Shown: positions 1-12,608, numbered from the stretch's first letter. The stretch: DNA of 15,795 nucleotides from DRQF01 sp964559135 (GCA_964559135.1 CAZLGG010000093.1:1-15795); one strand, 5' to 3'. A program made the numbers and translations. The notes: generated from the letters alone by a model not told the origin.

Positions 1-3397
<3,397 letters not shown>

Positions 3398-3398
<1 letters not shown>

Positions 3399-6300
3399 TG
3401 CCTGACGATCGGATCCGCCGACTCGTCCGCTTCACGCTTCACAGGCCGGTCACGATCCTCATGCTGCTCGTCGCCACGATGCTCGTGGGGATGATCGCCG
3501 CCACCGGCGTGCCTCTCGAGCTTCTCCCCGCGGGCTTCGTCTCACCCAATGTCAGCGTGAACATCCCCGTTCCCGACGCGAACCCGGTCGAGGTGGAAGA
3601 GCAGGTCACGAAGCCCACGGAGGAGGTCCTGCGCCAGATCCCGGGATTGGAGGAAATCCAGACGACGTCCTCGAAGGACAACGCGAGGATCAACATCACG
3701 TTCGCCAAGGGAGTCGACGCGGACGAAGCCTTCGCTCAGGTTCGAGATCTCATGGAGGTCGCAAAGCTTTCCTGGCCCGACGAGGTCCAGGAGTACTTCA
3801 CGTTCCGTTTCAACCTCGACTCCGACCTCCCGATTCTGCAATTCGGCATTCTTCTCGACGAATGGAAGGACGACACGTCCTTCCTCGTGGACGAAAAGGT
3901 CATCAAGGAGATCGAAGCCGTCGACGGCGTGGCGCGTGTGGGAGCCATGGGCGTGGTCGAGGACACCGTACGGATCTTCGTGAATCGGGAAAAAGCCCGT
4001 GCCTCAGGCGTATCCCTCTTCCAGATCGCCCAGGCCATCGCCGCGGACAACAAGGACGCCGTCGGAGGAAAGATCGAACAGGGGGGTCGATTCTTTTATC
4101 TCAGGTCCCTGGGGCGATTCCGTGACCTCGACGAAATCCGAAACTGGCCCGTGCGACCGGGGTTGCCGCTCAGCGAGGTCGCCGAAGTCACGACCGTCCC
4201 TGCGCTTCGGGATTTCGTGTTCCGTCTCAACGGCAAGCAGGCGATTTGGCTGCAGGTCAACAAGGAGAGCAGCGCCAATACGGTGGAGGTCTGCCGACGG
4301 CTGCGCAAGAAACTCGACGAGAAAATCACCAAGGACCCGCGCCTGCTCGAGGACGGCTGGACGTGGTTCCGCCCCGAACAACGGGACTTCGGTTACGTCA
4401 TCGAGACGTCTCTCTCGAGCCTGATTCGTTCGGCCCTCCTGGGCGGTCTCTTGGCGATCCTGCCGCTGTTCCTCTTCCTCCGCCGGGTCCGGATGACCTT
4501 GATCATCACGCTGGCCATTCCGCTCTCCCTCATCATGGCGCTGGCCTGGATCTACTTCGACGGCGGGACGCTGAACATCCTCAGCATGATGGGGATCACG
4601 ATCGCCGTCGGCATGCTCGTCGACAACTCCATCGTCGTGGTGGAGTCGATCTACCGGCGTCTGCAGGACGACATGCCGGCGCATCAGGCCGCCCTGGAGG
4701 GCACGGCGGAAGTCGCGCTCGCGGTCACCCTCGCCACATTGACGACCGTGGCCGCCTTCGTCCCGCTCATCTTCATGAACGCCTCGGCGGATGCCGCGCT
4801 GTTCACGAAGGCGATCGGCCTTCCCGTTTGTTACTCCGTCCTCGCGTCGCTCGTGGTCGCCCTGGCCTTCATTCCACTGGGCACGATCGTGCTGTATCGC
4901 AGGGGCGGAAGTGCCGCGGATCACTCGATGCTGGACCGCGCCCGCGATGCGATCGCCGGCAAGACGCACCCCGGCATCGAACCCATGAGCCGTCTGCGTG
5001 CTTTCCTCTTCGTCCCCTTCTTCCCCTTTCACGGCCTCTCCACGTTTCTGGGCCGGCGGCTCGACGCACTGACGCGGCGGCACGGGCGTGTCCTCGATTT
5101 CGCACTCGACCATCGGTTCCATTCTCTGGTCGCTGTCGCCCTCGTCTGTGCGGGGCTTCAGTACGCGTCGAAGGACCGCATCGAGCTGAACCCCTTCTCG
5201 GAGGAGGCCTCGGGATTCATCCGTCTCGACGTGGAGTTGGAAGCGAACTACACGCTGAAGAGCGCCAACGATGTCTTCCACGAGATCCAGGGCGTCGTCG
5301 ACACGATGAAACCCGAATGGGGCATCGCGTTTTATTACCTCTGGTTCCGCCACAACGGCGGATCGATCATCATGAGCGTCGATCACCACGACGTCGCACG
5401 CACGAAGGAATTCATCCGCACGCTCAAGAAGCGATTGCCCAAGATCGCCGGGGCGAAGATTCGAGTCGGCGTCGAACGACAGAACGAGGAGAAGTCGACG
5501 ATTCAGCTCCGAGTCTTCGGCAAGGACATCAACCGTTTGGCGGAGATTGCCGACGACCTCAAGGAGACCCTCGGCGATACCGAAGGCGTGATCTCCGTCA
5601 AGGGCGGCATCGGGCGGACGAATGAGGAGATCGTCGTCGCTCCGAACCGAGAACGCATGCAGAGGCTCGGGGTGGACCCCCGCGTCTTGATGGGAACGAT
5701 CCAATTCGGAATTCGAGGCCAAAGGCTCCCGGATCTCCATGTCGGCGACCGAAAAATGCAGATGGTCATCGAGTACGAGGAATCCTCCGAGGCCTCCGCC
5801 GCCGATCTTCAGGGACTGGGGATCTTCTCGCGGACGGGAACCGTGCTCCCTCTTTCCAATCTGGCCGACATCTACTTTCGTCGGGGTTACGGAAGCATCG
5901 TGAAGACCAACGGGCAACTCTCGTGTCTGTTGACCGTCGAACCGGAGGCCGGTCAAAGAGACGACGCGCTCGTCGCGGTCAAAAAACTCCAGGAAGCCTA
6001 TCCTCTCCCCCCCGGATACAGCTTCAAGGAGACGAGCAGCGAGAACCTCGCGAAGGAGCAACGAGAGCTCATGTTCACAGGCGCGCTCGCCATCGTACTC
6101 GTGTTGCTCCTCATGGGCGTTCTCTTCGAATCCGTGCTTCTCCCCCAGGCCGTCTTCCTCACCATACCGTTTGCCCTCTTGGGGGCCTGGTGGATGCTGG
6201 CTTTCACGAAGACGTCCCTCGACTTCGTGGGCATGATCGGTGCCATCGTGCTCATCGGGATCGTCGTGAACAACGGCATCGTGTTTCTGGATTCCGCCCA

Positions 6301-6631
6301 CAGCCTCGTGAGGTCGGGAACGGCGCGCCGTGAAGCCCTCCTGTTCGCCGCCCGAACGCGTCTTCGGCCGATCCTCATGACCACGGCGACCACCGTCGTG
6401 GGCCTCGTGCCCATGGCGTTGGCGGAGCGGAGCACATCATTCGTGGCCTACCAAGCGCTCTCGAGAGGTGTCATCGGAGGACTCATCGTCTCCACCTTCG
6501 CCACGCTCCTGGTGGTTCCTATCGGTTACACGTTGTTGGATGATCTTCGTCGTCTGTCCCGCCGCAGCATCGCTTGGTTGACCCGGAGGGGGCGGGCGTC
6601 GCGGACGGTGCCCAACGTGCAGGAACGTTGA
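3398..6631 (+). CDS. Efflux RND transporter permease subunit, second of the tandem pair
   Basis: A complete RND permease of 1077 residues, close to the usual length of about 1020-1060. The reading frame is open further left, but the ATG at 3398 is preferred: it overlaps the upstream stop (TGATG), follows a strong GAGAGGAGG ribosome site at 3383-3391, and gives the classic N-terminus, a short cytoplasmic stretch then TM1 (about residues 17-37) ending in GVPLELLP. The TM4 motif AVGMLVDNSIVVVES holds Asp409 followed by Asn410. TM10 has GIVVNNGIVFLD (Asn958-Asn959). The two large periplasmic loops and the helix pairs TM2-6 and TM8-12 are in normal order. The loop between TM6 and TM7 (about 505-570) is shorter than in its partner. 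Translational coupling to a different RND permease suggests a heteromeric pump of the MdtBC or TriBC kind. That is an inference, and the substrate is unknown. Confidence 0.95.
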
Positions 6632-6820
6632 AACCTGCGACACCCTTTCCACCGTCCGAACCATCCCGCGGCATTCGACACGGGAATGATCGATCCGGTC
6701 ATGTGCAATTCCACTTTTTTCTCGGGATCGCGAGCCCCGTGATCGTAGACTGGGCACGGCCCCGAGGGGGAGGTGAGTTTGGATCGCATCCGTAGCCTTT
6801 TTTGGAAGGAGAATCATATC
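6632..6820. other. Intergenic leader between RND pair and secreted-protein gene
   Basis: This 189-base gap must hold the end of the RND transcript and the promoter of the next gene. A T-run (6715-6720) follows a weak interrupted inverted repeat (GGAAT near 6683, ATTCC near 6708). That is too poor to call a terminator. TAGACT at 6746-6751 could be a -10 box but has no good -35 partner 16-18 bases upstream. The only firm element is the ribosome site AAGGAGA at 6806-6812, 8 bases before the ATG at 6821. No small ORF with credible coding character was seen. Confidence 0.4.
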
Positions 6821-7942
6821 ATGTCGAGTTTTTGGAATACACTCACGGCGGCAGCCGTCCTCGCGGCCACGCTTCAGGCGCAAAACGGCACCCTCTCGCA
6901 AACCAACGACAGCACGAACGTGATCACGAACACGAGCATTGCGTGCACCTTCACCACCCCGGCGGGCGCCCTCGTCGGCACGGGAGACGGCAGTTTTTGG
7001 CGCAGCTACAACCTCATCGCGGAGAACGTCTTTTTCAATGTGGACATCACCCAAGTCACGTTCGGCGTCGAACAGGCGGTGGGCCCGGGGGGCTCCGGAT
7101 CTCAGCCCATCGTCATCAACATCTACCAGGACCCGAATCCAGACCCCACGATGATGACCATCAACACGGGCACCCTGAACCTCGTCCACACGCAGACCTT
7201 CACGCTGAACGACACGAGCAATCAGGTCATTTCGGTGCCCCTCACCAGCCAGCCCTCCTTCATCGCCACGGACACCATCGTGGTGGAGATCCACGCCGCC
7301 GACTCCGGAGCCCAGGGTGGGATCTTTTTCATCGGCGCCAACAACCTGGGCGAAACGGCCCCCAGCTACTTCAGCTCGGTGGCCTGCATGTTCAACGCAC
7401 CCACGACTTATCCCGCCATCAACCCGATGTTCACAACCGTCGATGTGATCCTCGACATGGACTGGATCGTCACGGGAAGCCAGTTGAATTACCCGGGCAG
7501 CGGCGAGGATCTCGACCTGTTCACCAGCGTCGGCATGGGGGCCACGCCGTCCGGAGGGGTCACCTTCGACGTCAAGCAAGCCGCCGCCGGCGATATCCTG
7601 AACGTCCTCATGGTCTCCCAGAACGGGACCTACGATTTCATGCCCCCCATCCTCGTGGGTGAGCTCTTCACCACCGGATCGCCGCCCGTGGGCCCGGCCG
7701 CGCCGTTCGACGCGGTCCACTTCAACCCGACGAGTCCCAGCCTCTTCCCCGTCATCGTGGGAACCAATGTCTCACCCCTGGGATTCCAGGAAATACTCCT
7801 TCCCGGTGGGAACCTGCACGTCTTCGTGATTCCACCCGCTCTCGCCGGCATGAGCTTCATCATGCAGGCTTTGGTGAGCGATTCCGCTGCGACCAACGGA
7901 TTCTTCGCCATCACGGACGGTCACGAAATTCAGTTCCTCTGA
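6821..7942 (+). CDS. Secreted two-domain beta-rich protein, function unknown
   Basis: Predicted exported protein of 373 residues. The frame is open from 6773, but the ATG at 6821 is chosen because AAGGAGA sits 8 bases upstream and the result begins with a proper signal peptide (residues 1-21, ending TLQAQ). The mature chain is rich in Thr, Ser, Asn and Gly and poor in Lys. Residues about 35-220 look like a beta-sandwich domain: FWRSYNL, VTFGVEQAVGPGGSGSQPIV, TIVVEI, FFIGANNLGETAPSYF, with Cys42 and Cys189 near its two ends and possibly disulfide-bonded. From memory, this pattern recurs in extracellular proteins of several bacterial phyla without a settled function. Residues about 221-373 form a second domain ending FIMQALVSDSAAT...HEIQFL, which resembles the C-terminus of many planctomycetal secreted proteins. 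No catalytic motif is visible. It stands alone between two operons. A structural or surface role is a guess. Confidence 0.85.
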   Translation: MSSFWNTLTAAAVLAATLQAQNGTLSQTNDSTNVITNTSIACTFTTPAGALVGTGDGSFWRSYNLIAENVFFNVDITQVTFGVEQAVGPGGSGSQPIVINIYQDPNPDPTMMTINTGTLNLVHTQTFTLNDTSNQVISVPLTSQPSFIATDTIVVEIHAADSGAQGGIFFIGANNLGETAPSYFSSVACMFNAPTTYPAINPMFTTVDVILDMDWIVTGSQLNYPGSGEDLDLFTSVGMGATPSGGVTFDVKQAAAGDILNVLMVSQNGTYDFMPPILVGELFTTGSPPVGPAAPFDAVHFNPTSPSLFPVIVGTNVSPLGFQEILLPGGNLHVFVIPPALAGMSFIMQALVSDSAATNGFFAITDGHEIQFL

Positions 7943-7958
7943 CCGCAAGGAACGGCCG

Positions 7959-7987
7959 GGGTCTCCGCGAAATCGACGCGGAGGCCC
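7959..7987 (+). terminator. Terminator-like hairpin after the secreted-protein gene
   Basis: An 11-base-pair GC-rich stem with one G-T wobble pairs 7959-7969 with 7977-7987 around the loop AAATCGA. It begins 17 bases after the stop codon. The following bases (TTCCCCCC) are pyrimidine-rich but not a clean T-run, so it may be a weak intrinsic terminator or a 3'-end-stabilising structure. Confidence 0.5.
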
Positions 7988-8006
7988 TTCCCCCCTTCCG
8001 ACCTCG

Positions 8007-8035
8007 TTGGTCCCCCCGAGTGCTGGTGATAGGAT
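8007..8035 (+). promoter_or_regulatory. Candidate sigma-70-like promoter for ribH operon
   Basis: TTGGTC (8007-8012) and TAGGAT (8030-8035) are separated by 17 bases. A transcript would start about 22 bases before the ribH ATG, leaving room only for the GAGG ribosome site at 8051-8054. The same layout appears before the two other genes given candidate promoters here. The boxes match the consensus only partly and the call is by eye. Confidence 0.4.
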
Positions 8036-8064
8036 TCGCCCCTGATCTTTGAGGCGAACACAGC

Positions 8065-8547
8065 ATGGCACGAATCTTCGAGGGACATCACGACGGCAAG
8101 GGCCTGAGAATCGCCGTCGTCGTGGCGCGTTTCAACGCCCCCATCACCGAGAACCTCCTCGAAGGTGCACTCGAAGCCGCTCGATCCCGCGGCGTCGTCG
8201 ATGACGACATCATCGTGGCTTGGGTTCCCGGCGCCTTCGAGATCCCCCTGATCGGGGCCCACCTTCTGGAACGCGACGACGTGGACGCCGTCGTCGGATT
8301 GGGCTGCGTCATTCGGGGAGAGACCTCCCATTTCGACTTCGTCTCCCACGGCGTCACGGTGGGGACCCTCGAGGCCGGACTCCAAGCGAGAAAACCCTTC
8401 CTCTTCGGTGTTCTTACGGTCGATGACCGGGAGCAGGCGCTGGCCCGCGCGGGGGGAAAGAAAACCAACAAGGGCGTGGAGGCCATGGACGCCGCCATCG
8501 AGTTGGTACGCCTCCGGGAGTCCCTCGACGGAGAATCCTCCAGATGA
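8065..8547 (+). CDS. ribH: 6,7-dimethyl-8-ribityllumazine synthase
   Basis: Cytoplasmic enzyme of riboflavin synthesis. It condenses 5-amino-6-ribitylamino-uracil with 3,4-dihydroxy-2-butanone 4-phosphate to give 6,7-dimethyl-8-ribityllumazine, the substrate of riboflavin synthase, and usually assembles as pentamers or 60-mer shells. The 160-residue length is normal. Family marks: VVVARFN at residues 18-24 (Phe and Asn contact the pyrimidine substrate), VPGAFEIP at 54-61, GCVIRGETSHFDFV at 80-93 with the conserved catalytic-site His89, FGVLTVDD at 114-121, and the phosphate-binding region RAGGKKTNKG at 128-137. The start ATG follows GAGG by 10 bases. The gene overlaps nusB by 4 bases (ATGA). 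No other riboflavin gene is present in the window. Confidence 0.97.
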   Translation: MARIFEGHHDGKGLRIAVVVARFNAPITENLLEGALEAARSRGVVDDDIIVAWVPGAFEIPLIGAHLLERDDVDAVVGLGCVIRGETSHFDFVSHGVTVGTLEAGLQARKPFLFGVLTVDDREQALARAGGKKTNKGVEAMDAAIELVRLRESLDGESSR

Positions 8548-8963
8548 AGCGCCGAAGCCAGGGACGCGTTCTCGCCATGCAGTACCTCTTCAGTCGTGAT
8601 TCCTCCGGGGAATGGACCGCCGACGGATTCCCCGAGTTCGCCTACGAGCAGAAGGCCGCCCCCGACGTCCGCGACTTCGCGGAGCGAATCGTGACCGGAG
8701 CCCTCGAACATCGTTCGGAACTCATTCAGGTCATCGAAGAAGTCACCCGGAACTGGCGTTGCGCCCGAATGCCCATGGTGGACCGCAACCTTTTGCTGAT
8801 CGGATCATGGGAGATCCTCCACGCCCCGGACATCCCCGCCAACGTGACGATCAACGAGATCGTCGAGCTGGCCAAGACTTTCAGCACCGAGTCGTCGGGT
8901 GCATTCGTCAACGGCGTTCTCGACTCCCTCAAGGAGCGGCAAGCCGAAACACACCCCTCCTGA
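8544..8963 (+). CDS. nusB: Transcription antitermination factor NusB
   Basis: Small all-helical RNA-binding protein. With NusE (S10) it binds boxA RNA and supports antitermination during rRNA transcription. It has 139 residues, a normal length. The N-terminal helix KRRSQGRVLAMQYLF fits the basic RNA-contact helix. The C-terminal half holds the family signature: MVDRNLLLIGSWEIL (about residues 76-90), DIPANVTINEIVELAKTFS (94-112), then SGAFVNGVLDSL. It begins inside the last codons of ribH (ATGA overlap), so its translation is probably coupled. The ribH-nusB pairing is conserved in many bacteria, which supports both identifications. Confidence 0.96.
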   Translation: MKRRSQGRVLAMQYLFSRDSSGEWTADGFPEFAYEQKAAPDVRDFAERIVTGALEHRSELIQVIEEVTRNWRCARMPMVDRNLLLIGSWEILHAPDIPANVTINEIVELAKTFSTESSGAFVNGVLDSLKERQAETHPS

Positions 8964-9005
8964 GATCCGACAAGCGACCCTCCCGTCAGAAAGGAGTCTT
9001 CCAAG

Positions 9006-9923
9006 GTGTTCAAGAAGTTCACCGAGAAACTCAAGGCCGGCCTCGCCAAGACCAAGAAGAAGGTTCTTGGCGGGCTGAAAGCCATCCTACCGTTCGGCCG
9101 AGACCTGGACGACGATCTCATCGACGAGATGGAGAACTACCTCTACACCGCCGACATCGGTCCGAGGACGGTCCAGGTGGTGATGGAGCAGGTTCGCCAG
9201 GCCTACAAGGACCGGACGATCAAGACGACCGACGAGTGCTTCGAACACTTGAAGGGCATCCTCAAGGGGGTGATGTCGTCCGAATACTCAGCGATCGTGT
9301 CGCCTCAGCAGCCACCGTTGGTCATCCTCGTCGCCGGGGTCAACGGCAGCGGAAAAACGACTTCGATCGCCAAACTCTGCAAGTACTTTCGCGATCGCGA
9401 CAAGAAGGTTCTTCTCGCCGCCGCCGACACGTTTCGGGCGGCCGCCGTGGAGCAGTTGACGATTTGGGCGGACCGTCTCGGTGCGGACATCGTGAAGAAG
9501 CAGCAGGGCGCCGACCCCGCCTCTGTAGCCTTCGACGCGTGCGACGCCGCCCGCGCACGGGGCGCGGACGTCCTCATCGTGGACACGGCCGGCCGCCTCC
9601 ATACGCAGAAGAATCTGATGCAGGAGCTGGAGAAGATCCGCAGAGTGATCGGCAAGAAAATCGAGGGCGCCCCCCACGAGACCCTGCTGATTCTGGACGC
9701 GAACAACGGCCAGAACGCCATTGCCCAGGCCCAAGAATTCGGAAAGTCCCTCGCACTGACCGGCCTTTTCCTGACGAAACTGGACGGAACGGCCAAGGGA
9801 GGTGCTGTGATCGGCATCCGCCACCAAGTCGACGTACCGGTGAAATTCATCGGAATCGGTGAGGGCGCGGAAGATATCGAGGAATTCGACGCCGACGCAT
9901 TCGTCGAAGCCCTATTCTCATAG
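9006..9923 (+). CDS. ftsY: Signal recognition particle receptor FtsY
   Basis: GTPase that receives SRP-bound ribosomes at the inner membrane and hands nascent membrane proteins to the Sec translocon. It has 305 residues starting at GTG 9006, 9 bases after AAGGAG (8991-8996). The basic amphipathic N-terminus (FKKFTEKLKAGLAKTKKK) suits direct lipid binding. The long acidic A domain of E. coli FtsY is absent, as in many other bacteria. The NG domain is complete: G1 GVNGSGKTT at 111-119, DTFRAAA at 141-147, DTAGR at 193-197, TKLDG at 257-261 and GIGEGAEDIEEFDADAFVEAL near the end. GVNGSGKTT rather than the Ffh form, and the lack of an M domain, favour FtsY over Ffh. It lies 42 bases after nusB, presumably in the same transcript. 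Confidence 0.96.
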   Translation: MFKKFTEKLKAGLAKTKKKVLGGLKAILPFGRDLDDDLIDEMENYLYTADIGPRTVQVVMEQVRQAYKDRTIKTTDECFEHLKGILKGVMSSEYSAIVSPQQPPLVILVAGVNGSGKTTSIAKLCKYFRDRDKKVLLAAADTFRAAAVEQLTIWADRLGADIVKKQQGADPASVAFDACDAARARGADVLIVDTAGRLHTQKNLMQELEKIRRVIGKKIEGAPHETLLILDANNGQNAIAQAQEFGKSLALTGLFLTKLDGTAKGGAVIGIRHQVDVPVKFIGIGEGAEDIEEFDADAFVEALFS

Positions 9924-9956
9924 ACGCCATCCTTTGACCGACGAGGGACCTCCTCC

Positions 9957-12539
9957 GTGCCGGGATTCATCGCACTTCTTCTTCTCTCGGTGCCCGTCCT
10001 GGGCGGCCAGGTCTTCTCTTCCCTCGACCTTCCGAAGTGGGGCGCCTTCATGGTGGGCGCCGCTTTGCTCGTCGCGGTGCAGTCGGCGCGGCGAGAAGGA
10101 ACACCACCCTCCCGTCTGGCCGCCACGGCGGCCATCGTCTGGGGCATCGTGTTCATCGCATCCCTCATCGGGGCCTTGACCCACGGAGCCGTTTTCCCGG
10201 CAATCGCCTCCCTCCGCGAGGGAGCACACCAGGCGGCGGGTCTCCTCGTCCTATGGCTCTTGCTGGGTCGACGTCTCTCCCGCGCCGCCACGGACCTGAT
10301 CGCCGGAGCCGGACTCATGGCCCCCATGCTGGTGCTCGTCCACCAGTGGCTGCTCGAACGCGGTCTCGAGCCGCTGGGCACCCCCTTTCGAGGGGAATTG
10401 ACCGCGGGCCTCGGAAACACGGCGCTCGTCGGCCAGTTGGCTCTGCTGAGTCTCCCTTTCACTTTTGTGATCCTCCGGCGCGTCTCTCCCGTGCGCATCC
10501 TTCTTGCTGCCTGGGGCGTCGTTCCGGCCCTCTCTTTGATCCTCCGAAGCGACGCCCGGTCGGCATGGCTGGGACTGGCGGCGCTCGCCGCCGTGGCCCT
10601 CGGCTCCCTCGGACGACGGATGGGCCTCCGATCCCGTCGCGCCGTGGTTCCAGGCCTCGCAATCCTCGTCGTTCTGTTCGTGGGGGCGGGGATCGTTGGT
10701 CGAATCTCGGAGAAGGCGCCGCGTTGGTGCCGTCGCGTGGCCAGCATGGTCGACCCGGACCATCCGACAAATCGCGTCCGCATCGAACTCGCGAAGGATG
10801 CGGCGACTCTTCTGCGAACCTCCCCGGTCGTGGGGCTGGGGGGAGGGCGATTCCCCGACGCGGACTATTCGGTTCGCCGCCCCGTCGAGTGGAGCATCTC
10901 CGGCGTCCACAGCATCCCGAGCGACCCCCATGACGAGATTCTTCGTCTCCTCGTCGAGAGCGGCGGGCTCGGTCTCGCGGCCTTCCTCGTGCTCGCGCTC
11001 CTCGCCGCCTCCGCCCTCAGGCGACGCGGTCGATCGCCTGAGCCCGAGGAAAGAAACATGGCCACGGCGGGATGGGCCATGATGGCGGCAATCACACCCC
11101 TCGCTTTGACTTGGGGCGTCGCGCTCCACGCGACGAACGTCCTGCCTCTCGCCGTCCTCTTCGGCCTCGCCTTGCGCGACGATCGCGAAGCGCCGGCCTC
11201 GGGATTGGGCCTCCACATGGCGAAAGCCTCGGTCGCGGTCGCGACCCTGCTCGCCCTCGTGTGGCCTCCCTTGGAACTCGAACGCGATCAAGCGGCCGTC
11301 CAGGCCAACAAACAGATGGAGGAGCTGAAGGCGGAACTCGTGCACATGCCCGCCGCGGACCCCGGTCGCGTCGATCTGCTCGCTCGTCTTGGCGACGCGG
11401 CGCATCGGACCCTGCAGACCTCCGATTCGCCCCTTCTCGTCCCCCCCCTGCGCCATCGTCTCCACCGGGCGCTCCTCAACCTCTCTCAAGAGGTGAAGAC
11501 GTGGGAGCTCGCCCTCCGAACCGGCGGAGCCTCGGGAACGCCCCCCGAGGGCCCCCTTCTGAACGTCCTGAGGGCCTTTCCTCAGCTCGATGATCTGAGG
11601 CGTAGCATAGCGTCCCTACTCCGCCGGCATCCCACGGACATTCCAGGCCTCCGCCTGGCGGCGGAACTCGAGCGGGTCGCCGGCCGCGCGCCCGAATGCA
11701 TCGATGACCTGCGACGAGCCCTCGACGTGAATGCGGCGGCCCCCCTCGTTCGACCGATGCTCGCTCTCCTCGAGATCGAGGCGGGTCTCGAGGACCGGGC
11801 GATCTCCGATCTCGAGGAAGAGACGCTGCTTTACCCCGCGGCTCCGGAGACGGATCTATCCTGGCAACTCCTCGCACGCCAACGCGGAGGCCAGGGGCGG
11901 CTCGATGAAGCCATCGACGTGGTCAAGCGGTGGATCTCCGCGCGCGGGGAGAGCCCACATCGTCGAGCGTTGTGGGGGGAGTTCACCCTGTTCTGGGGCG
12001 AAACGCCGGGCACTTTGGGCCGATTCCGCAAGAGCCTGGATGAGTTGACCAAGGCGGCGGAGGAGGGCGCCTTCGAAGCCGCGTCTCACGAGGGGCTGCC
12101 CGCGCCGGAGAGGAAGACGAGACTCCTCGCGCGGCTCAGCCGTGTCCCCTGGGACACGGCGTCCATGGAAGCGCTCCGAGTCGTCATGGAGTCTCTCCAG
12201 GCGACGGCGCGTGGCGAAGAGGCCCCACGCAACGATGCGCTTCGCAACCGGGTCATTGCCCGTTATCGCGTCCTGTTCGCCTGGGAGGCCCACCTCCGCA
12301 ATCAGCCGCGGATGCTCCGAATCCATCTTCGCGACGCCCGCCGCATGAATCCTCGCTCCGGCGATCCTTGGCTCGTGGAGACGCTCCACGCCCTCGACCA
12401 AAACCGCGAGGATCGGGCCCTCGAACTTCTGAAGGCCTGGAAGGAGGCCTCGCCGACGACCTTCCCGGGCGTCGAGCTGATTCCGGCTCTGTCCGCGCTT
12501 CTCGGCCATCCCGAGGCCCGGGCCCTCCTCGGCTCCTGA
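9957..12539 (+). CDS. O-antigen ligase/Wzy-like membrane protein with long C-terminal TPR-like region
   Basis: An 860-residue protein in two parts. Residues 1 to about 440 hold roughly ten or more hydrophobic helices typical of the O-antigen ligase/polymerase superfamily (PF04932-like), whose members transfer or polymerise lipid-linked glycans on the periplasmic face. Supporting motifs are LRSDARSAWLGL (Arg201), SPVVGLGGGRFPDADY, and SDPHDEILRLLVESGGLGL (His325), which matches the His-containing loop needed by WaaL-type ligases. Residues about 440-860 are soluble, Arg/Leu/Ala-rich and helical, with TPR-like stretches at about 567-626 and 636-668. The GTG at 9957 is chosen: GAGGG lies 9 bases upstream, and a later ATG near 10050 would cut into the first helix. 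The gene follows ftsY by 33 bases. The glycan substrate is unknown and no other glycan gene is nearby. Confidence 0.78.
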   Translation: MPGFIALLLLSVPVLGGQVFSSLDLPKWGAFMVGAALLVAVQSARREGTPPSRLAATAAIVWGIVFIASLIGALTHGAVFPAIASLREGAHQAAGLLVLWLLLGRRLSRAATDLIAGAGLMAPMLVLVHQWLLERGLEPLGTPFRGELTAGLGNTALVGQLALLSLPFTFVILRRVSPVRILLAAWGVVPALSLILRSDARSAWLGLAALAAVALGSLGRRMGLRSRRAVVPGLAILVVLFVGAGIVGRISEKAPRWCRRVASMVDPDHPTNRVRIELAKDAATLLRTSPVVGLGGGRFPDADYSVRRPVEWSISGVHSIPSDPHDEILRLLVESGGLGLAAFLVLALLAASALRRRGRSPEPEERNMATAGWAMMAAITPLALTWGVALHATNVLPLAVLFGLALRDDREAPASGLGLHMAKASVAVATLLALVWPPLELERDQAAVQANKQMEELKAELVHMPAADPGRVDLLARLGDAAHRTLQTSDSPLLVPPLRHRLHRALLNLSQEVKTWELALRTGGASGTPPEGPLLNVLRAFPQLDDLRRSIASLLRRHPTDIPGLRLAAELERVAGRAPECIDDLRRALDVNAAAPLVRPMLALLEIEAGLEDRAISDLEEETLLYPAAPETDLSWQLLARQRGGQGRLDEAIDVVKRWISARGESPHRRALWGEFTLFWGETPGTLGRFRKSLDELTKAAEEGAFEAASHEGLPAPERKTRLLARLSRVPWDTASMEALRVVMESLQATARGEEAPRNDALRNRVIARYRVLFAWEAHLRNQPRMLRIHLRDARRMNPRSGDPWLVETLHALDQNREDRALELLKAWKEASPTTFPGVELIPALSALLGHPEARALLGS

Positions 12540-12544
12540 TCCTT

Positions 12545-12573
12545 TTGCGTCTGCGGAGACGGAGGTTTAAGAT
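12545..12573 (+). promoter_or_regulatory. Candidate promoter for the HEAT/VWA gene
   Basis: TTGCGT (12545-12550) and TAAGAT (12568-12573) are 17 bases apart and begin 6 bases after the stop of the ligase-TPR gene. The predicted transcript would start about 25-30 bases before the ATG at 12609. The spacer contains a short CGTCT/AGACG hairpin, which may be chance. The call is by eye. Confidence 0.4.
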
Positions 12574-12608
12574 GAGCGTCCCTGTTCACGGATTTCTGGA
12601 ACATCAAC

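Noticed and set aside
4004..6301. A 765-codon open frame on the minus strand under the second RND gene
   Set aside because: Its translation is rich in His, Asp, Glu, Arg and Gly with no domain, and it mirrors the codon-position bias of the real gene. It is a high-GC antisense shadow. The same applies to the long minus-strand frames at 891-1949, 9305-10783 and 10251-11489.
6683..6720. Possible intrinsic terminator after the RND pair (GGAAT...ATTCC then a T-run)
   Set aside because: The repeat is only 5 pairs plus a mismatched interior and is AT-rich. A stable hairpin is not credible without a folding calculation.
8065..12539. The ribH-nusB-ftsY-ligase run as a specialised new system
   Set aside because: The first three are standard housekeeping genes with intact motifs, and ribH-nusB adjacency is common. 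Only the fused fourth gene is unusual, and it is reported separately.
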